A DNA stretch of 64,000 nt from Paenisporosarcina cavernae (GTDB lineage Bacteria > Bacillota > Bacilli > Bacillales_A > Planococcaceae), in assembly GCF_003595195.1 (NCBI RefSeq), contig NZ_CP032418.1, positions 384,501-448,500 on the forward strand, read 5' to 3'. The notes below the pieces were generated by a model. That model did not search any database. It was not told the origin of the DNA and saw only the letters and a list, made by a program, of their open reading frames with translations. Positions 26,436 through 34,836 of this stretch are shown here, one piece after another; within the stretch, counting starts at the first letter, position 1; every line of letters starts with the position of its first letter. Position numbers and translations under genes: made by a program.

Positions 26436-26477
26436 CTGGCAGTGTGAAGGTCGTCGGTTCGAACCCGATAGTCTCCA
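26436..26477 (+). other. Right attachment site (attR): 3' half of a tRNA, tRNA-Ala(GGC)-like
   Basis: The sequence reads as anticodon loop CTGGCAG, stem arm TGTGA, variable loop AGGTC, a complete T arm (GTCGG, TTCGAAC, CCGAT), acceptor arm AGTCTCC and discriminator A. The 5' half is missing: bases upstream do not pair with TGTGA. This is what remains when a phage integrates into a tRNA 3' end. The full tRNA should be restored at the left junction outside the window. The CTGGCAG loop fits anticodon GGC (Ala). The CCA end is not encoded. Bases 26478-26668 beyond it hold no gene. Confidence 0.8.
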
Positions 26478-26668
26478 TCATAGTTTATTGCAATAGGTAG
26501 ATTTAAGTCCCATAGACAATAAAGCCTCTACTTCTCTCTAGTATATTGTTTGAGCGTCTAAACTGGTTTCTTATAAGGTACCTTGTATCTTCACAACGTA
26601 TTCACTTAGTACTCCTTCTGTATATACAGCATGATTTTCTCATAGGTTAAGGCAAAGGAGGAATGCGT

Positions 26669-27145
26669 ATGTACGACAGGGAAAAAGCAGTTGCTTATGC
26701 AGATCGGTGGTGGAATTCTGCGAATCCCGCGTATCCTACATTTGCAGTCGATTGTACGAACTACATTTCCCAATGCTTGCGAGCTGGAGGGGGAGAAACT
26801 TGGGGCTATCCTGACCGCTCGAAAGGTTGGTGGAACCGAGGGGGGACTTGGAGTTTTAGTTGGAGTGTCGCTCATTCTTTTCGATGGTACCTTGGGACGT
26901 CTAAAAGAGGGTTACATGCTGTGGAGCGTCAGGCAGCTACAGAATTAGAGCTTGGGGATGTTATTTGTTACGACTTTGCAGGAGATGGGAGATTCGATCA
27001 TTCCACGATTATTACTGGGTTTCGAGACGGGGAGCCGCTTGTCAATGCGCATACGGCAAGTTCGTATCATCGAGATTGGCGATATAAGACTTCACCCGCG
27101 TTTGAAGACGCTACCACCTATAAATTTTTTCATATTATCTCGTAA
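26669..27145 (+). CDS. Amidase_6 domain protein
   Basis: A 158-residue protein matching the putative amidase domain family: YDREKAVAYADRWWNSANPA, DCTNYISQCLRAGG with the likely catalytic cysteine, and a histidine in FDHSTIITG. Related domains are NlpC/P60-like cysteine hydrolases acting on cell wall or small amides. No signal peptide is seen, so it is probably intracellular or a domain-only version. The ATG at 26669 is seven bases from AAAGGAGG; an ATG at 26663 is too close. It is the first chromosomal gene after attR. Confidence 0.85.
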   Translation: MYDREKAVAYADRWWNSANPAYPTFAVDCTNYISQCLRAGGGETWGYPDRSKGWWNRGGTWSFSWSVAHSFRWYLGTSKRGLHAVERQAATELELGDVICYDFAGDGRFDHSTIITGFRDGEPLVNAHTASSYHRDWRYKTSPAFEDATTYKFFHIIS

Positions 27146-27150
27146 ACGAC

Positions 27151-27185
27151 AAAAAGCTTCTCGCACTTAGCGAAAAGCTTTTTTT
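27151..27185 (+). terminator. Rho-independent terminator
   Basis: AAAGCTT and AAGCTTT arms with an inner CGC/GCG stem and a T run. The stem is A-rich on its other side too, so it may serve the convergent degV gene as well. Confidence 0.8.
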
Positions 27186-27207
27186 AGTTATTAGGTGATT
27201 AATCGTT

Positions 27208-28068
27208 TTAAGCTTTAGGTGGTGCGTAATATAACGCTCCTAGAGTACCTTCGCCTGCATGCACTGCTAAAACTGAACTTATTTCCCCAATGGAAACCGT
27301 CATGTCAGGAGCTTTTTCGAGAATCAATTTTTTGACTTCTTCTGCTTGAGAGACATTGTTTCCATGCATAATATTTACTTCTCGCACATCTTCCTTTTGG
27401 TACGATTCCACGATACGATCCACCAAATATGTCATGGCTTTTTTTATCGATCGTACTTTATCGAGTGCGGTTAATTCTCCTTCAGGAGTAATTTGTACAA
27501 TTGGTTTGATTTGTAAAACACTACCTATGTAAAACTGAAGGCCGCTCATTCTGCCGCCTTTATAAAGTTGTTGCAGATTCCCAATCACAATGTAATTGCG
27601 GAAGTTCGCAGTATAATCACGCATTTTCTGCGCAATTTCTTGATACCCCAAACCAGATTTTTCGAGTGAGATGCCATATTCCACGAGTTTTGTAATTCCC
27701 GTTGATAACGACATAGAGTCAACCGCTTCAAAAGGAATTCCAGCAATTTCTGCTCCAGAGACGGAAGACAAAATTGTGCCAGATAACTTTCCGCTCACGT
27801 GAACGCCAATAATCGCTTCGTAGTCTTCTGCAAGTTGTGTATATAAAGTGGCAAACTCACCAGCAGGTGGTTGTGAAGTTTTTGGAAAAACTTCCGAATG
27901 TCGGATACGGTCGTATAAAGCTTCCGTTGTTAAGTCGACTCCGTCGGCAAATTGGTCCTCTCCAAAATGGATATAGAGTGGTACAATGTGAACATCAGGC
28001 TGACTAAGTAGGTAGTCATTTACATCGGCTGTACTATCAACAACCCAAGCAATCGGTTTTTTCGTCAT
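27208..28068 (-). CDS. DegV family fatty-acid-binding protein
   Basis: A 286-residue DegV protein. Members (FakB in Staphylococcus) hold a fatty acid and present it to the kinase FakA, giving acyl phosphate for phospholipid synthesis. Visible signatures: WVVDSTADV at the start, FPKTSQPPAGEF, HVSGKLSGTILSS, and the conserved histidine of HAGEGTLG near the end. The neighbour plsY uses acyl phosphate as its substrate, so the two fit one pathway. AAGGATGG ribosome binding site. Confidence 0.92.
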   Translation of the reverse strand: MTKKPIAWVVDSTADVNDYLLSQPDVHIVPLYIHFGEDQFADGVDLTTEALYDRIRHSEVFPKTSQPPAGEFATLYTQLAEDYEAIIGVHVSGKLSGTILSSVSGAEIAGIPFEAVDSMSLSTGITKLVEYGISLEKSGLGYQEIAQKMRDYTANFRNYIVIGNLQQLYKGGRMSGLQFYIGSVLQIKPIVQITPEGELTALDKVRSIKKAMTYLVDRIVESYQKEDVREVNIMHGNNVSQAEEVKKLILEKAPDMTVSIGEISSVLAVHAGEGTLGALYYAPPKA

Positions 28069-28162
28069 GAAGAACCATCCTTATAAAGTGAAATTTCGTT
28101 TAAATTAGTATAACACTAAAAGTAATTTGTTCCGCTTTTTATTCAAAAAAGGCGAATTAATA

Positions 28163-28741
28163 CTATTCTAATGATAATTTCTTTTTGTTCCGTTCGTCTA
28201 ACGATTCACGAATATCAAAGCGATGACGATATAAAATGAAAAGAGCTGCAATCATCATTGGCCACGACTCAAATTGACTAGTGGTGAACCACAAAGAGAT
28301 CAAATAGAAGACGTATGCCACCGCTACAGAAAGTGTTGCACTTCGTAAGAATAGAAAGAACAAGCCAAATGTCGCGCCGAATATCAAAGAACTTGGTAAA
28401 AATAACACGAGACCAACGCCGATAAATGTGGCAATTCCTTTCCCGCCTCTTCCTTTTAACCAAAATGGGTAGAGATGTCCAAGGATGACAAATAATCCTC
28501 CTAAAGCGATGACAACAGTTGGGAATGAAAAATAATACCCTAATCCGATGATGGCTATTCCTTTTATGGCGTCACCAAAAAAGGTGAGGAAAAAAGCAGG
28601 CAAACCGATGACAGCACCAGCATTTCTAGCACCTAGATTTCCACTTCGCTCCACTCGTAGATCCTTGTTATAATATTTCCCTACCCACCATGCCGTCAAT
28701 AATGTTCCCGCAAGATAAGCAACAACAAGATATAAAGCCAT
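28163..28741 (-). CDS. plsY: Glycerol-3-phosphate acyltransferase PlsY
   Basis: A 192-residue membrane enzyme that moves the acyl group of acyl phosphate to glycerol-3-phosphate, the first step of phospholipid synthesis. The family motifs are visible: SGNLGARNAGAV (motif 1, here RSGNLGARNAG), KGIATFIGVG preceded by GRGGKG (motif 2) and a C-terminal RHRFDIRE segment. About five membrane segments. Length is normal. It lies upstream of degV on the same strand with an AAGGAG site. Confidence 0.93.
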   Translation of the reverse strand: MALYLVVAYLAGTLLTAWWVGKYYNKDLRVERSGNLGARNAGAVIGLPAFFLTFFGDAIKGIAIIGLGYYFSFPTVVIALGGLFVILGHLYPFWLKGRGGKGIATFIGVGLVLFLPSSLIFGATFGLFFLFLRSATLSVAVAYVFYLISLWFTTSQFESWPMMIAALFILYRHRFDIRESLDERNKKKLSLE

Positions 28742-28825
28742 CTATCGAACACTCCTTCGAGCTTTTCTATTTATTATGGAGAAAGAAACGAGATGGGACA
28801 ATACTTTTTTAAGAGGTGAGAAAAG

Positions 28826-30637
28826 ATGAAACGATTTATTGGTATATTAATCCTAGTACTTTTCGTTTTATCCGCTTGCCATGTGACATCTCAATCTCAC
28901 TCTGGAGAAAGTATCTTTTCCGGAGGAACAGGCTCTTTGGAGCAAGTAACATTTACAAATAAAACAATCGTGCCTTTAAACGGAGAATGGAAATTTCATT
29001 GGAAAAAGTTTTTATCTCCAACTGGAGAGAGTCCGGATGACGCTTCTACTTACATGGCATCGGTACCGAGTAATTGGAAAGAGATTACTGGTCAATCGTA
29101 TGGCTACGCGACTTATGAAGCCACACTAACTATTCCTCCACAACTAATTGGCAATGCTTTAAGCATTTACATTCCGTATGAGTATACTGCTTATACACTT
29201 TACATAGATGGGAAATTCGTCGCGTCCAATGGCTACGTCGGAAAAACAGCCAATGTGACAGAACCGGAATTTTCTCCAAAAGTAGCCTATTTCCATGTGA
29301 ATGATCCGGATATGAAAATTGTCATGCATGTCTCTAACTTTTCACATCCAAAAGGTGGGTTTAATAGACCTATTCTCTTTGGAAAAAGTAGCGCGGTAGA
29401 AGATTATGCTTCTATGCTGTTGGCAAGGTCGATGTTTCTAATCGGCGGACTGCTCTTTATGGGGATTTATTTCCTATCGATTCAGTTCTTTCGTCGACAA
29501 GAAAAAACATTTTTATTTTTCGGTCTTATGAGTTTATTTATAGCTGTTCGTTCCCTATTGATCGAACCAATTTACTTTACGGAGCTTGTGCATAATGTTC
29601 CTTGGATTTGGCAGCACCGGCTAGAGTATGTCATTTTATTCCTCGGAGCAATTTTGTTCGTCGCATTCATTAGAAATTTATATCCTCGAGATATGAATAT
29701 CTATTTTGCGTATGCAATTTACATATTTTCAGCGATTGCGGCTATCGTAACACTGTTTACAGCCCCAATTTTATATGTCACCTTGTTTAATTATTTCCTA
29801 ATCTTGTATGCAATAGCCATGCTTTACTTAGGGTATATTTTAGTGATCGCCACGATACGAAAACGTAGAACGGCAACATTAAATTTAGTTGCAAGTAGTA
29901 TATTCTTTTTAACAGTGATTAATGACACGTTTGTATCCTTAGAGTGGAGTCGAAACATTGAATTTTCGACGATGGGATTCTTTATGTATATGGTCATCCA
30001 ATCGATCAATTTAAGTAAAAACTATGCAAGGAAGTATGAAGAATCAGAAGAGCTCACGGCAGAATTAACGGAACTTGCAAATTCATTGGACGAAAAAATA
30101 ACGTTACGAACAGCAGAGTTAGAAATGATGAATGCAAAACTAGTAGAGCTCACGTTAGTCGATGGATTGACGGGTGTGAACAATCGACGTTTTATTAACC
30201 AACGGCTTGAAGAGTTGATAGTAGAAGAGAAACTTTTCAGTTTGTTATTAATCGATTTAGATCATTACAAACAATTCAATGATTTGTACGGGCACATTAA
30301 AGGTGACGAATTGCTACAGCAAGTAGCGAGTTTCTTTAAAGAGTTTATTGGCAATGAAGGGACCGTCGCTCGTTACGGGGGAGAAGAGTTTCTTATTATA
30401 CTCCCCGAAACAAATCGTGAAGATGGCGCAGCTTTAGCGACTAAATTGTGTCACCAACTAGAAAATCGTCAATGGGAGCATAAAGGAAATAGCGCTTCTC
30501 CATTTGTTACAATCAGTATTGGCGGAGCATCAAGCGAACAGTTCCATTGGATTACGAAAGAAGAGGCCCTTTCTTCGGTAGACACAGCTCTCTATACGTC
30601 GAAAGAAAAAGGAAGAAATACAATCACGTTTTTGTGA
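28826..30637 (+). CDS. Membrane diguanylate cyclase with extracellular 7TMR-DISM sensor
   Basis: A 603-residue protein predicted to make cyclic di-GMP. The N-terminus has a lipoprotein-type signal (VLSAC, Cys18). Residues 40-190 are a beta-rich extracellular domain of the 7TMR-DISM kind (PLNGEWKFHWKKF, TYEATLTIPP). Seven membrane segments follow (about 200-405), then a short coiled coil and a GGDEF domain (435-603) with an active GGEEF at 518-522. The RxxD inhibitory site is replaced (GNEG), so product inhibition is probably absent. Likely senses an outside ligand. Confidence 0.9.
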   Translation: MKRFIGILILVLFVLSACHVTSQSHSGESIFSGGTGSLEQVTFTNKTIVPLNGEWKFHWKKFLSPTGESPDDASTYMASVPSNWKEITGQSYGYATYEATLTIPPQLIGNALSIYIPYEYTAYTLYIDGKFVASNGYVGKTANVTEPEFSPKVAYFHVNDPDMKIVMHVSNFSHPKGGFNRPILFGKSSAVEDYASMLLARSMFLIGGLLFMGIYFLSIQFFRRQEKTFLFFGLMSLFIAVRSLLIEPIYFTELVHNVPWIWQHRLEYVILFLGAILFVAFIRNLYPRDMNIYFAYAIYIFSAIAAIVTLFTAPILYVTLFNYFLILYAIAMLYLGYILVIATIRKRRTATLNLVASSIFFLTVINDTFVSLEWSRNIEFSTMGFFMYMVIQSINLSKNYARKYEESEELTAELTELANSLDEKITLRTAELEMMNAKLVELTLVDGLTGVNNRRFINQRLEELIVEEKLFSLLLIDLDHYKQFNDLYGHIKGDELLQQVASFFKEFIGNEGTVARYGGEEFLIILPETNREDGAALATKLCHQLENRQWEHKGNSASPFVTISIGGASSEQFHWITKEEALSSVDTALYTSKEKGRNTITFL

Positions 30638-30680
30638 TATGATAAAACTTCTAGTAGAAAAAAAGGAGCACGACATACGT

Positions 30681-31262
30681 ATGATAGAACAAGCATTATC
30701 GATTCGAGAAGCTATTACTTCTCGTCGATCCATCAAAAACTTCAACGGGCAACCCGTAGACAGAGAATCTTTACTCCAAGTATTGGATGACGCAAAATGG
30801 GCGCCAAACCACGGAAACCGCGAACCATGGCGAGTCGTTATGGCATGCGGAAAAGAATTAGACGCACTCTACGAATTACTGAAAGAATTCGGAGTGGCAA
30901 AGTGGCGTGAACTTTCGGAAGAAGACTTAGCGAAGCAAATGAAAAAGTTTGTTACCCCTGGCGGCTATGCCTTCATTATAGTAAAAGAAGATGTTCGCCA
31001 AAAAGAGCGGCTAGAAGACTTTGCGGCGGCTAGTTGTTACAGCCAAAACGTGCAACTCCTTGCATGGGATGCTGGAATTGGCTCTTGTTGGAAAACACCA
31101 CCTTTCATTGATAACCCAAAATTTCGTGATGCATTAGGTGTAGAAAATGGCGAGCGAATCATCGGAATGCTCCAGTTTGGATACTTTGATGAGCTTCCAA
31201 AAGCGAAACCAAGACGCGAAGTAGACCAATTCGTCACTCGATTTGGCCAAACAGAAGAATAA
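30681..31262 (+). CDS. Nitroreductase family protein
   Basis: A 193-residue FMN-dependent oxidoreductase of the nitroreductase fold (EAITSRRSIKNFNGQPVDRE; DAKWAPNHGNREPWRVVM; AWDAGIGSCWKTPPF; GMLQFGYFDE). Substrates of this family range from nitro compounds to flavins and quinones and cannot be told from the sequence. The ATG at 30681 is preferred because AAAAGGAG lies just upstream. A longer frame from 30639 lacks a site. Confidence 0.9.
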   Translation: MIEQALSIREAITSRRSIKNFNGQPVDRESLLQVLDDAKWAPNHGNREPWRVVMACGKELDALYELLKEFGVAKWRELSEEDLAKQMKKFVTPGGYAFIIVKEDVRQKERLEDFAAASCYSQNVQLLAWDAGIGSCWKTPPFIDNPKFRDALGVENGERIIGMLQFGYFDELPKAKPRREVDQFVTRFGQTEE

Positions 31263-31270
31263 AAAGTAAG

Positions 31271-31308
31271 ATGCACCCCCGCTTTCTGACAGCAGGGGTG
31301 CATTTTTA
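31271..31308 (+). terminator. Rho-independent terminator after nitroreductase
   Basis: ATGCACCCC and GGGGTGCAT form a nine-pair stem with a 15-base loop that contains a further GC/GC pair, then T residues. Confidence 0.9.
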
Positions 31309-31350
31309 TGCAGAGGAAAGGAGAGTGGAAAAGGATAGGGGATCAGGCGA

Positions 31351-31615
31351 AGTGTCTCGAAGTATCGTTAGAGTGTCCCAATGATGTAGCGAAGTGTCTC
31401 AATGTATGCCGAAAGTGTCCTAATGAAACGACGGAGTGTCCCAAAGTTTGATGAATGTGTCTCAATGTTTGCCGAAAGTGTCCCAATGATTCAAAAAAGT
31501 GTCCTAATGTTTCGGGAAAGTGTCCTAATGTTTCAGGAAAGTGTCCCAATGATTCAAAAAAGTGTCCTAATGTCTTCGAAGAGTGTCTCAATGTTTTGTA
31601 AGAGTGTCCCAATCC
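31351..31615. repeat. 21-bp tandem repeat array, copy 1 left part
   Basis: Thirteen units in exact 21-base register (starts 31351, 31372, 31393 and so on to 31603; the last is partial). Each unit opens AGTGTCCCAATG or AGTGTCCTAATG (variants TCTCAATG), and the last nine bases vary. The 677-base gap 31263-31939 holds no convincing gene. Open frames on both strands here are translations of the repeat. The same unit makes the arrays near 51.1-51.6 kb. Confidence 0.9.
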
Positions 31616-31627
31616 TACCAATCGGAT

Positions 31628-31649
31628 GATTTTCGGTTGGCCGAAAATC
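31628..31649. repeat. Palindrome inside repeat element, copy 1
   Basis: GATTTTCGG and CCGAAAATC with a four-base centre TTGG form a nine-pair stem. The same stem, with centre CTAG making it a perfect palindrome, is at 51233-51254. After it, both copies share a spacer of about 45 bases (TAC, TTTT, AAAAAAG, ACTTCA, TAAAT, GAAAGA in order). Confidence 0.85.
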
Positions 31650-31723
31650 TACGTTTTTAAAAAAGCACTTCATTAAATTGAAAGAGTCTTGAATCCTGAA
31701 TATAGTGCCGCAATAATCATGTA

Positions 31724-31860
31724 AATGTCTCGAAGTTCTGGGGAAGTGTCCTAATGATGTGGCGAAGTGTCCCAATGTTTGGTAAAAGTGTCTCAATGTT
31801 TCGAAAAAGTGACCTGAACACCCGCGTAATGTGTCCTGAAAATCCAGTAGTGTGCCCTTA
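31724..31860. repeat. 21-bp tandem repeat array, copy 1 right part
   Basis: Units start at 31724, 31745, 31766, 31787 and 31808 in 21-base register. Two further, more decayed units follow to about 31860 (TGTGTCCTGAAAAT and AGTGTGCCC). It is the same repeat as the left part and is separated from it by the palindrome and spacer. Confidence 0.8.
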
Positions 31861-31897
31861 TTATCATTTTCCTCTCTCGACCACACGCTCATCCCAA

Positions 31898-31932
31898 TAA
31901 AAAAGCTCAAATGTCCGTGAAGACATTTGAGC
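31898..31932 (-). terminator. Rho-independent terminator of the M20 dipeptidase gene
   Basis: On the minus strand GCTCAAATGTC and GACATTTGAGC make a perfect 11-pair stem with a six-base loop, followed by six T residues. Confidence 0.9.
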
Positions 31933-31939
31933 ATGTGAC

Positions 31940-33337
31940 TTATTTCTTTAGTTCATCAGGTTTGAATCCTGCGATAGATTCATAGTAATCTCCAATAACG
32001 CGTAATCCCTGATCGAAGTTTTCTAAATGGAAGTGTTCGTTTGGCGCGTGGAAGTTTTCTTCCGCTAAACCAAATCCCATTAAGATTACGGGTACTTGGA
32101 GGATGTCGTCGAACGCTGCCACGATAGGGATAGATCCTCCACCGCGGATGTAGGCAGTCGGTACGTTGTATACTTTTTCATATGATGCACCAGCTGCTTG
32201 AATTGCTGGGTGATCAAATGGTGTTAAGAATGGCTTGCCTTTGTCAAATTCGGTGACGGAAATTGTGACACCAGGTAGTGTATTTTTATCAATATGTGCT
32301 TTTAGAAGTTGAACAATTTCATCCGGTTCTTGATTTGGCACTAATCGACAAGTGATTTTTGCACCAGCTTCGTTTGGAAGAACGGTTTTAATCCCTTCGC
32401 CTGAAAATCCGCCGAATACTCCGTTTATTTCTAATGTTGGACGAGTCCAAGTACGTTCTAAGTGGCTGTATCCTTCTTCACCAAATAGAGCAGGAACTTG
32501 AAGTTCTTTTTTAATCGCTTCTTCATCTACATTCAGCGCTTTATAAGCTTCTTTTTCTTCTTCTGTAGCTTCTAAAACGGAATCATAAAAACCATCAACT
32601 AAAATCTTTCCGTTTTCAGCGCGGAATGAATCTAATACTTGAACAAGCGCATGAATGGCGTTTTGCACGCTTCCGCCGTATAAGCCAGAATGGAGATCGC
32701 CTTTTGCACCTTTGACGTCAATTTGTACACCAGCAAGACCACGTAGACCATAGCATACCGCTGGTTTTCCTTTCGCTTGCATACCTGTATCTGAAATAAC
32801 GATAATATCCGAAGCTAATTTTTCTTTGTTTTCTTCAATGAAGGCTTCTAAGCTTGGACTGCCAATTTCCTCTTCTCCTTCAATGATAAACTTCATGTTT
32901 ACTGGTAAGGACCCAGTCGTCTTCATCCATGCTTCTACTGCTTTAATGTGCATGAAAACTTGACCTTTGTCATCACTTGCACCACGTGCGAATAATTTGT
33001 TCTCCCGAATTTGAGGGTCAAATGGTTCTGTTTCCCATAGATTTAATGGGTCAACTGGTTGGACGTCATAGTGACCATAAAATAAGATTGTCGGTTTTCC
33101 TTTAGCGTGCATCCATTCTCCGTAAACAACAGGATGACCTTTTGTCGGAAGAACTTCCACTTTTTCAATTCCTGCAGTTGTTAATGAATCTTTTAACCAA
33201 TCTGCGGCTTTTTGCATATCGGCTTTATGTTCAGATAATGCACTAATACTTGGTATACGTAAAAATTCTTTCAATTCTTCTAAATGAGTTTCTCTGTTTT
33301 CCGTAAAATACGTATCTAGCTCTTGTAAATTAGACAA
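31940..33337 (-). CDS. M20 family dipeptidase
   Basis: A 465-residue zinc dipeptidase. Metal ligand motifs of the M20 family are present: FYGHYDVQPVDP, ARGASDDKGQ, EGEEEIGSPS, and the late FHAPNEHFHLENF with a ligand histidine. The lid domain includes the substrate histidine in GDLHSGLYGG. It hydrolyses peptides imported into the cell. The frame is open further up to 33376, but a TTG at 33335-33337 with AGAGGGA just before it gives the family's usual length and N-terminus (SNLQELDTYFTE). Confidence 0.9.
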   Translation of the reverse strand: MSNLQELDTYFTENRETHLEELKEFLRIPSISALSEHKADMQKAADWLKDSLTTAGIEKVEVLPTKGHPVVYGEWMHAKGKPTILFYGHYDVQPVDPLNLWETEPFDPQIRENKLFARGASDDKGQVFMHIKAVEAWMKTTGSLPVNMKFIIEGEEEIGSPSLEAFIEENKEKLASDIIVISDTGMQAKGKPAVCYGLRGLAGVQIDVKGAKGDLHSGLYGGSVQNAIHALVQVLDSFRAENGKILVDGFYDSVLEATEEEKEAYKALNVDEEAIKKELQVPALFGEEGYSHLERTWTRPTLEINGVFGGFSGEGIKTVLPNEAGAKITCRLVPNQEPDEIVQLLKAHIDKNTLPGVTISVTEFDKGKPFLTPFDHPAIQAAGASYEKVYNVPTAYIRGGGSIPIVAAFDDILQVPVILMGFGLAEENFHAPNEHFHLENFDQGLRVIGDYYESIAGFKPDELKK

Positions 33338-33457
33338 ACAATCCCTCTTTTCTAAGTATTTGAATAATAGGGTCATTATAGCACGGAATGAAGGAAATTA
33401 TGCTATAGTAGAAGAGACATAGATGAACGGTCATATACATATTAGGAGGATACACTG

Positions 33458-34723
33458 TTGGAATTTATTGCACTTGCTATTTGTTTAGCGCTGTCATTCT
33501 TTTTCTCTGGAAGTGAGACAGCTTTAACGGCTATTAATAGGATGAAGGTCCAGCTTAGGGCGGAACAAGGAGATCGGATGTCACAGAAGCTCTTAGTGCT
33601 GATCGCTAAGCCGGACCGCATGATTACGACGATTTTAATTGGAAACAATATCGTGAATATTTTGCTGCCAACTTTATTAACCATCATAGCTCTTCGGTAT
33701 GATTGGGAAATCACAATTGCAACAACTATTCTTACGGTTATTATCATCATTTTCGGAGAAGTATTGCCTAAGACGATTGCCGCTACTTTTTCGGATAAAA
33801 TCGCGTATGTTGTAGCTCCAGCCATTGCATTTTTAGTGCAGCTTTTGAGACCATTAACTTGGTTATTATCTCGCTTTACGAATATTTTTATTCGTATTAT
33901 TTCAAAAGGTGCGGTGAAAGAAGCGACTTTAACGAAGGAAGAACTTCGTACGATGGTGGATATCGCTTCCACGGAAGGTACGTTTGAAGAAGAGGAATCA
34001 GAACGCTTAAAAGGTGTGCTTGATTTTCCGCATAAAGACGTGCAAGATGTTCTCGAAACGCATCGAACAGAAATTATTGGTATTCCTGTACAAGCCTCTT
34101 ACGAGGAAGTCCGAGATATTATTTTGGAACATTATTATACAAGATATCCTGTTTATGAAGAAAGTATGGACCATATTGTGGGGATGTTTTATTCCAAAAC
34201 CCTGATTGAATGGAGCATGGATCCATCCATGGAGTTGGAAGAGTTAATCGACCGTGAGCCGCTATTTGTCGTTCAATCTGTCAGCGTAGAAAAAGTCTTT
34301 AAACAGATGATGGCGAAGAAGAAGCATATGGCAATCGTGCTTGATGAGTATGGTGGAACGCTTGGTATCGTGACGCATGAAGACATTATTGAAGAAATGA
34401 TTGGGCAAGAAATTGAGGACGAATCTGATGAGGAAGAAGACATTTTAGTATACGAAATGACAGATACGCATCTGATTTGTCACGGCCGCTTGGAAATCGT
34501 GGATGTCAATGAAATGTTCAAATTGGATATTCCAAATGACCATGATACAATCGGTGGTTTTGTTTTACAACAACTCGGACATATGCCTGATGATGGCGAA
34601 CAATTTACGTATGAAAATCTCCATTTTGAAGTAAACACAATGGACCGAAACCGAATATTACAGCTGACCATTACTCGACGTGAAGTAGAGGAGCCAGAGA
34701 ACGAAACACAGGACGACGAATAG
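33458..34723 (+). CDS. CNNM/CorC-type (hemolysin C family) transporter
   Basis: A 421-residue membrane protein: DUF21/CNNM domain with four hydrophobic segments (FIALAICLALSFFFSGSETA first, containing the SGSETALTAINR signature), two CBS-type domains (TRYPVYEESMDHIVGMFYSK; KHMAIVLDEYGGTLGIVTHE) and a C-terminal CorC_HlyC domain. Bacterial members such as MpfA export magnesium or cobalt and protect against metal overload. Starts on TTG at 33458, with AGGAGGA seven bases upstream. Confidence 0.92.
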   Translation: MEFIALAICLALSFFFSGSETALTAINRMKVQLRAEQGDRMSQKLLVLIAKPDRMITTILIGNNIVNILLPTLLTIIALRYDWEITIATTILTVIIIIFGEVLPKTIAATFSDKIAYVVAPAIAFLVQLLRPLTWLLSRFTNIFIRIISKGAVKEATLTKEELRTMVDIASTEGTFEEEESERLKGVLDFPHKDVQDVLETHRTEIIGIPVQASYEEVRDIILEHYYTRYPVYEESMDHIVGMFYSKTLIEWSMDPSMELEELIDREPLFVVQSVSVEKVFKQMMAKKKHMAIVLDEYGGTLGIVTHEDIIEEMIGQEIEDESDEEEDILVYEMTDTHLICHGRLEIVDVNEMFKLDIPNDHDTIGGFVLQQLGHMPDDGEQFTYENLHFEVNTMDRNRILQLTITRREVEEPENETQDDE

Positions 34724-34736
34724 TCCTGTGTTTTTT
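34705..34736 (+). terminator. Rho-independent terminator
   Basis: AACACAGGAC and GTCCTGTGTT form a ten-pair stem; the stem begins inside the last codons of the CNNM gene and is followed by six T residues. Confidence 0.9.
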
Positions 34737-34836
34737 CTTACACGTTTGTAAGATAACTGAAAGTGATTCCGATAGAGCGTAAGATTCCCATTTGGCAAAA
34801 TAAGTATAAGAGAACAAAGCCGAATGGAGGATTCAC

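Larger units (their letters stand above)
1..26480 (+). mobile_element. Siphovirus-type prophage, right-hand part including right attachment site
   Basis: A continuous plus-strand morphogenesis module (terminases, portal, capsid, connectors, tail, lysis) is followed by non-structural cargo and then by a tRNA 3' fragment at 26436-26477. Ordinary chromosomal genes begin right after it. The module order is typical of temperate Bacillales siphoviruses with an SPP1-like portal and an HK97-type capsid. The left end, integrase, repressor and replication genes are outside the window. All structural genes are intact, with normal overlaps and ribosome binding sites, so this part looks functional. Whether the whole prophage can be induced cannot be judged from here. 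Confidence 0.95.

Noticed and set aside
26436-26477. tmRNA (ssrA) 3' end
   Set aside because: The CTGGCAG anticodon-type loop followed by AGGTC and a TTCGAAC T loop fit a tRNA; tmRNA ends have a different sequence before the T arm.
31343-31621. Minus-strand frame of 92 codons with TLGHFPE-type heptads
   Set aside because: It is the plain translation of the 21-bp repeat; no ribosome binding site, and the opposite strand is open too.
31402-31629. Plus-strand frame with ESVPMxx heptads
   Set aside because: Shadow of the repeat array without a start signal.
31351-31860. Possible CRISPR array
   Set aside because: Period is only 21 bases, conserved and variable parts alternate within each unit, and no unique spacers or cas genes are present.
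34758-34778. Possible ECF autoregulated promoter (TGAAAG ... CGTAAG) before the sigma gene
   Set aside because: Spacer of 14 bases is short and the boxes are imperfect; not enough to list as a feature.
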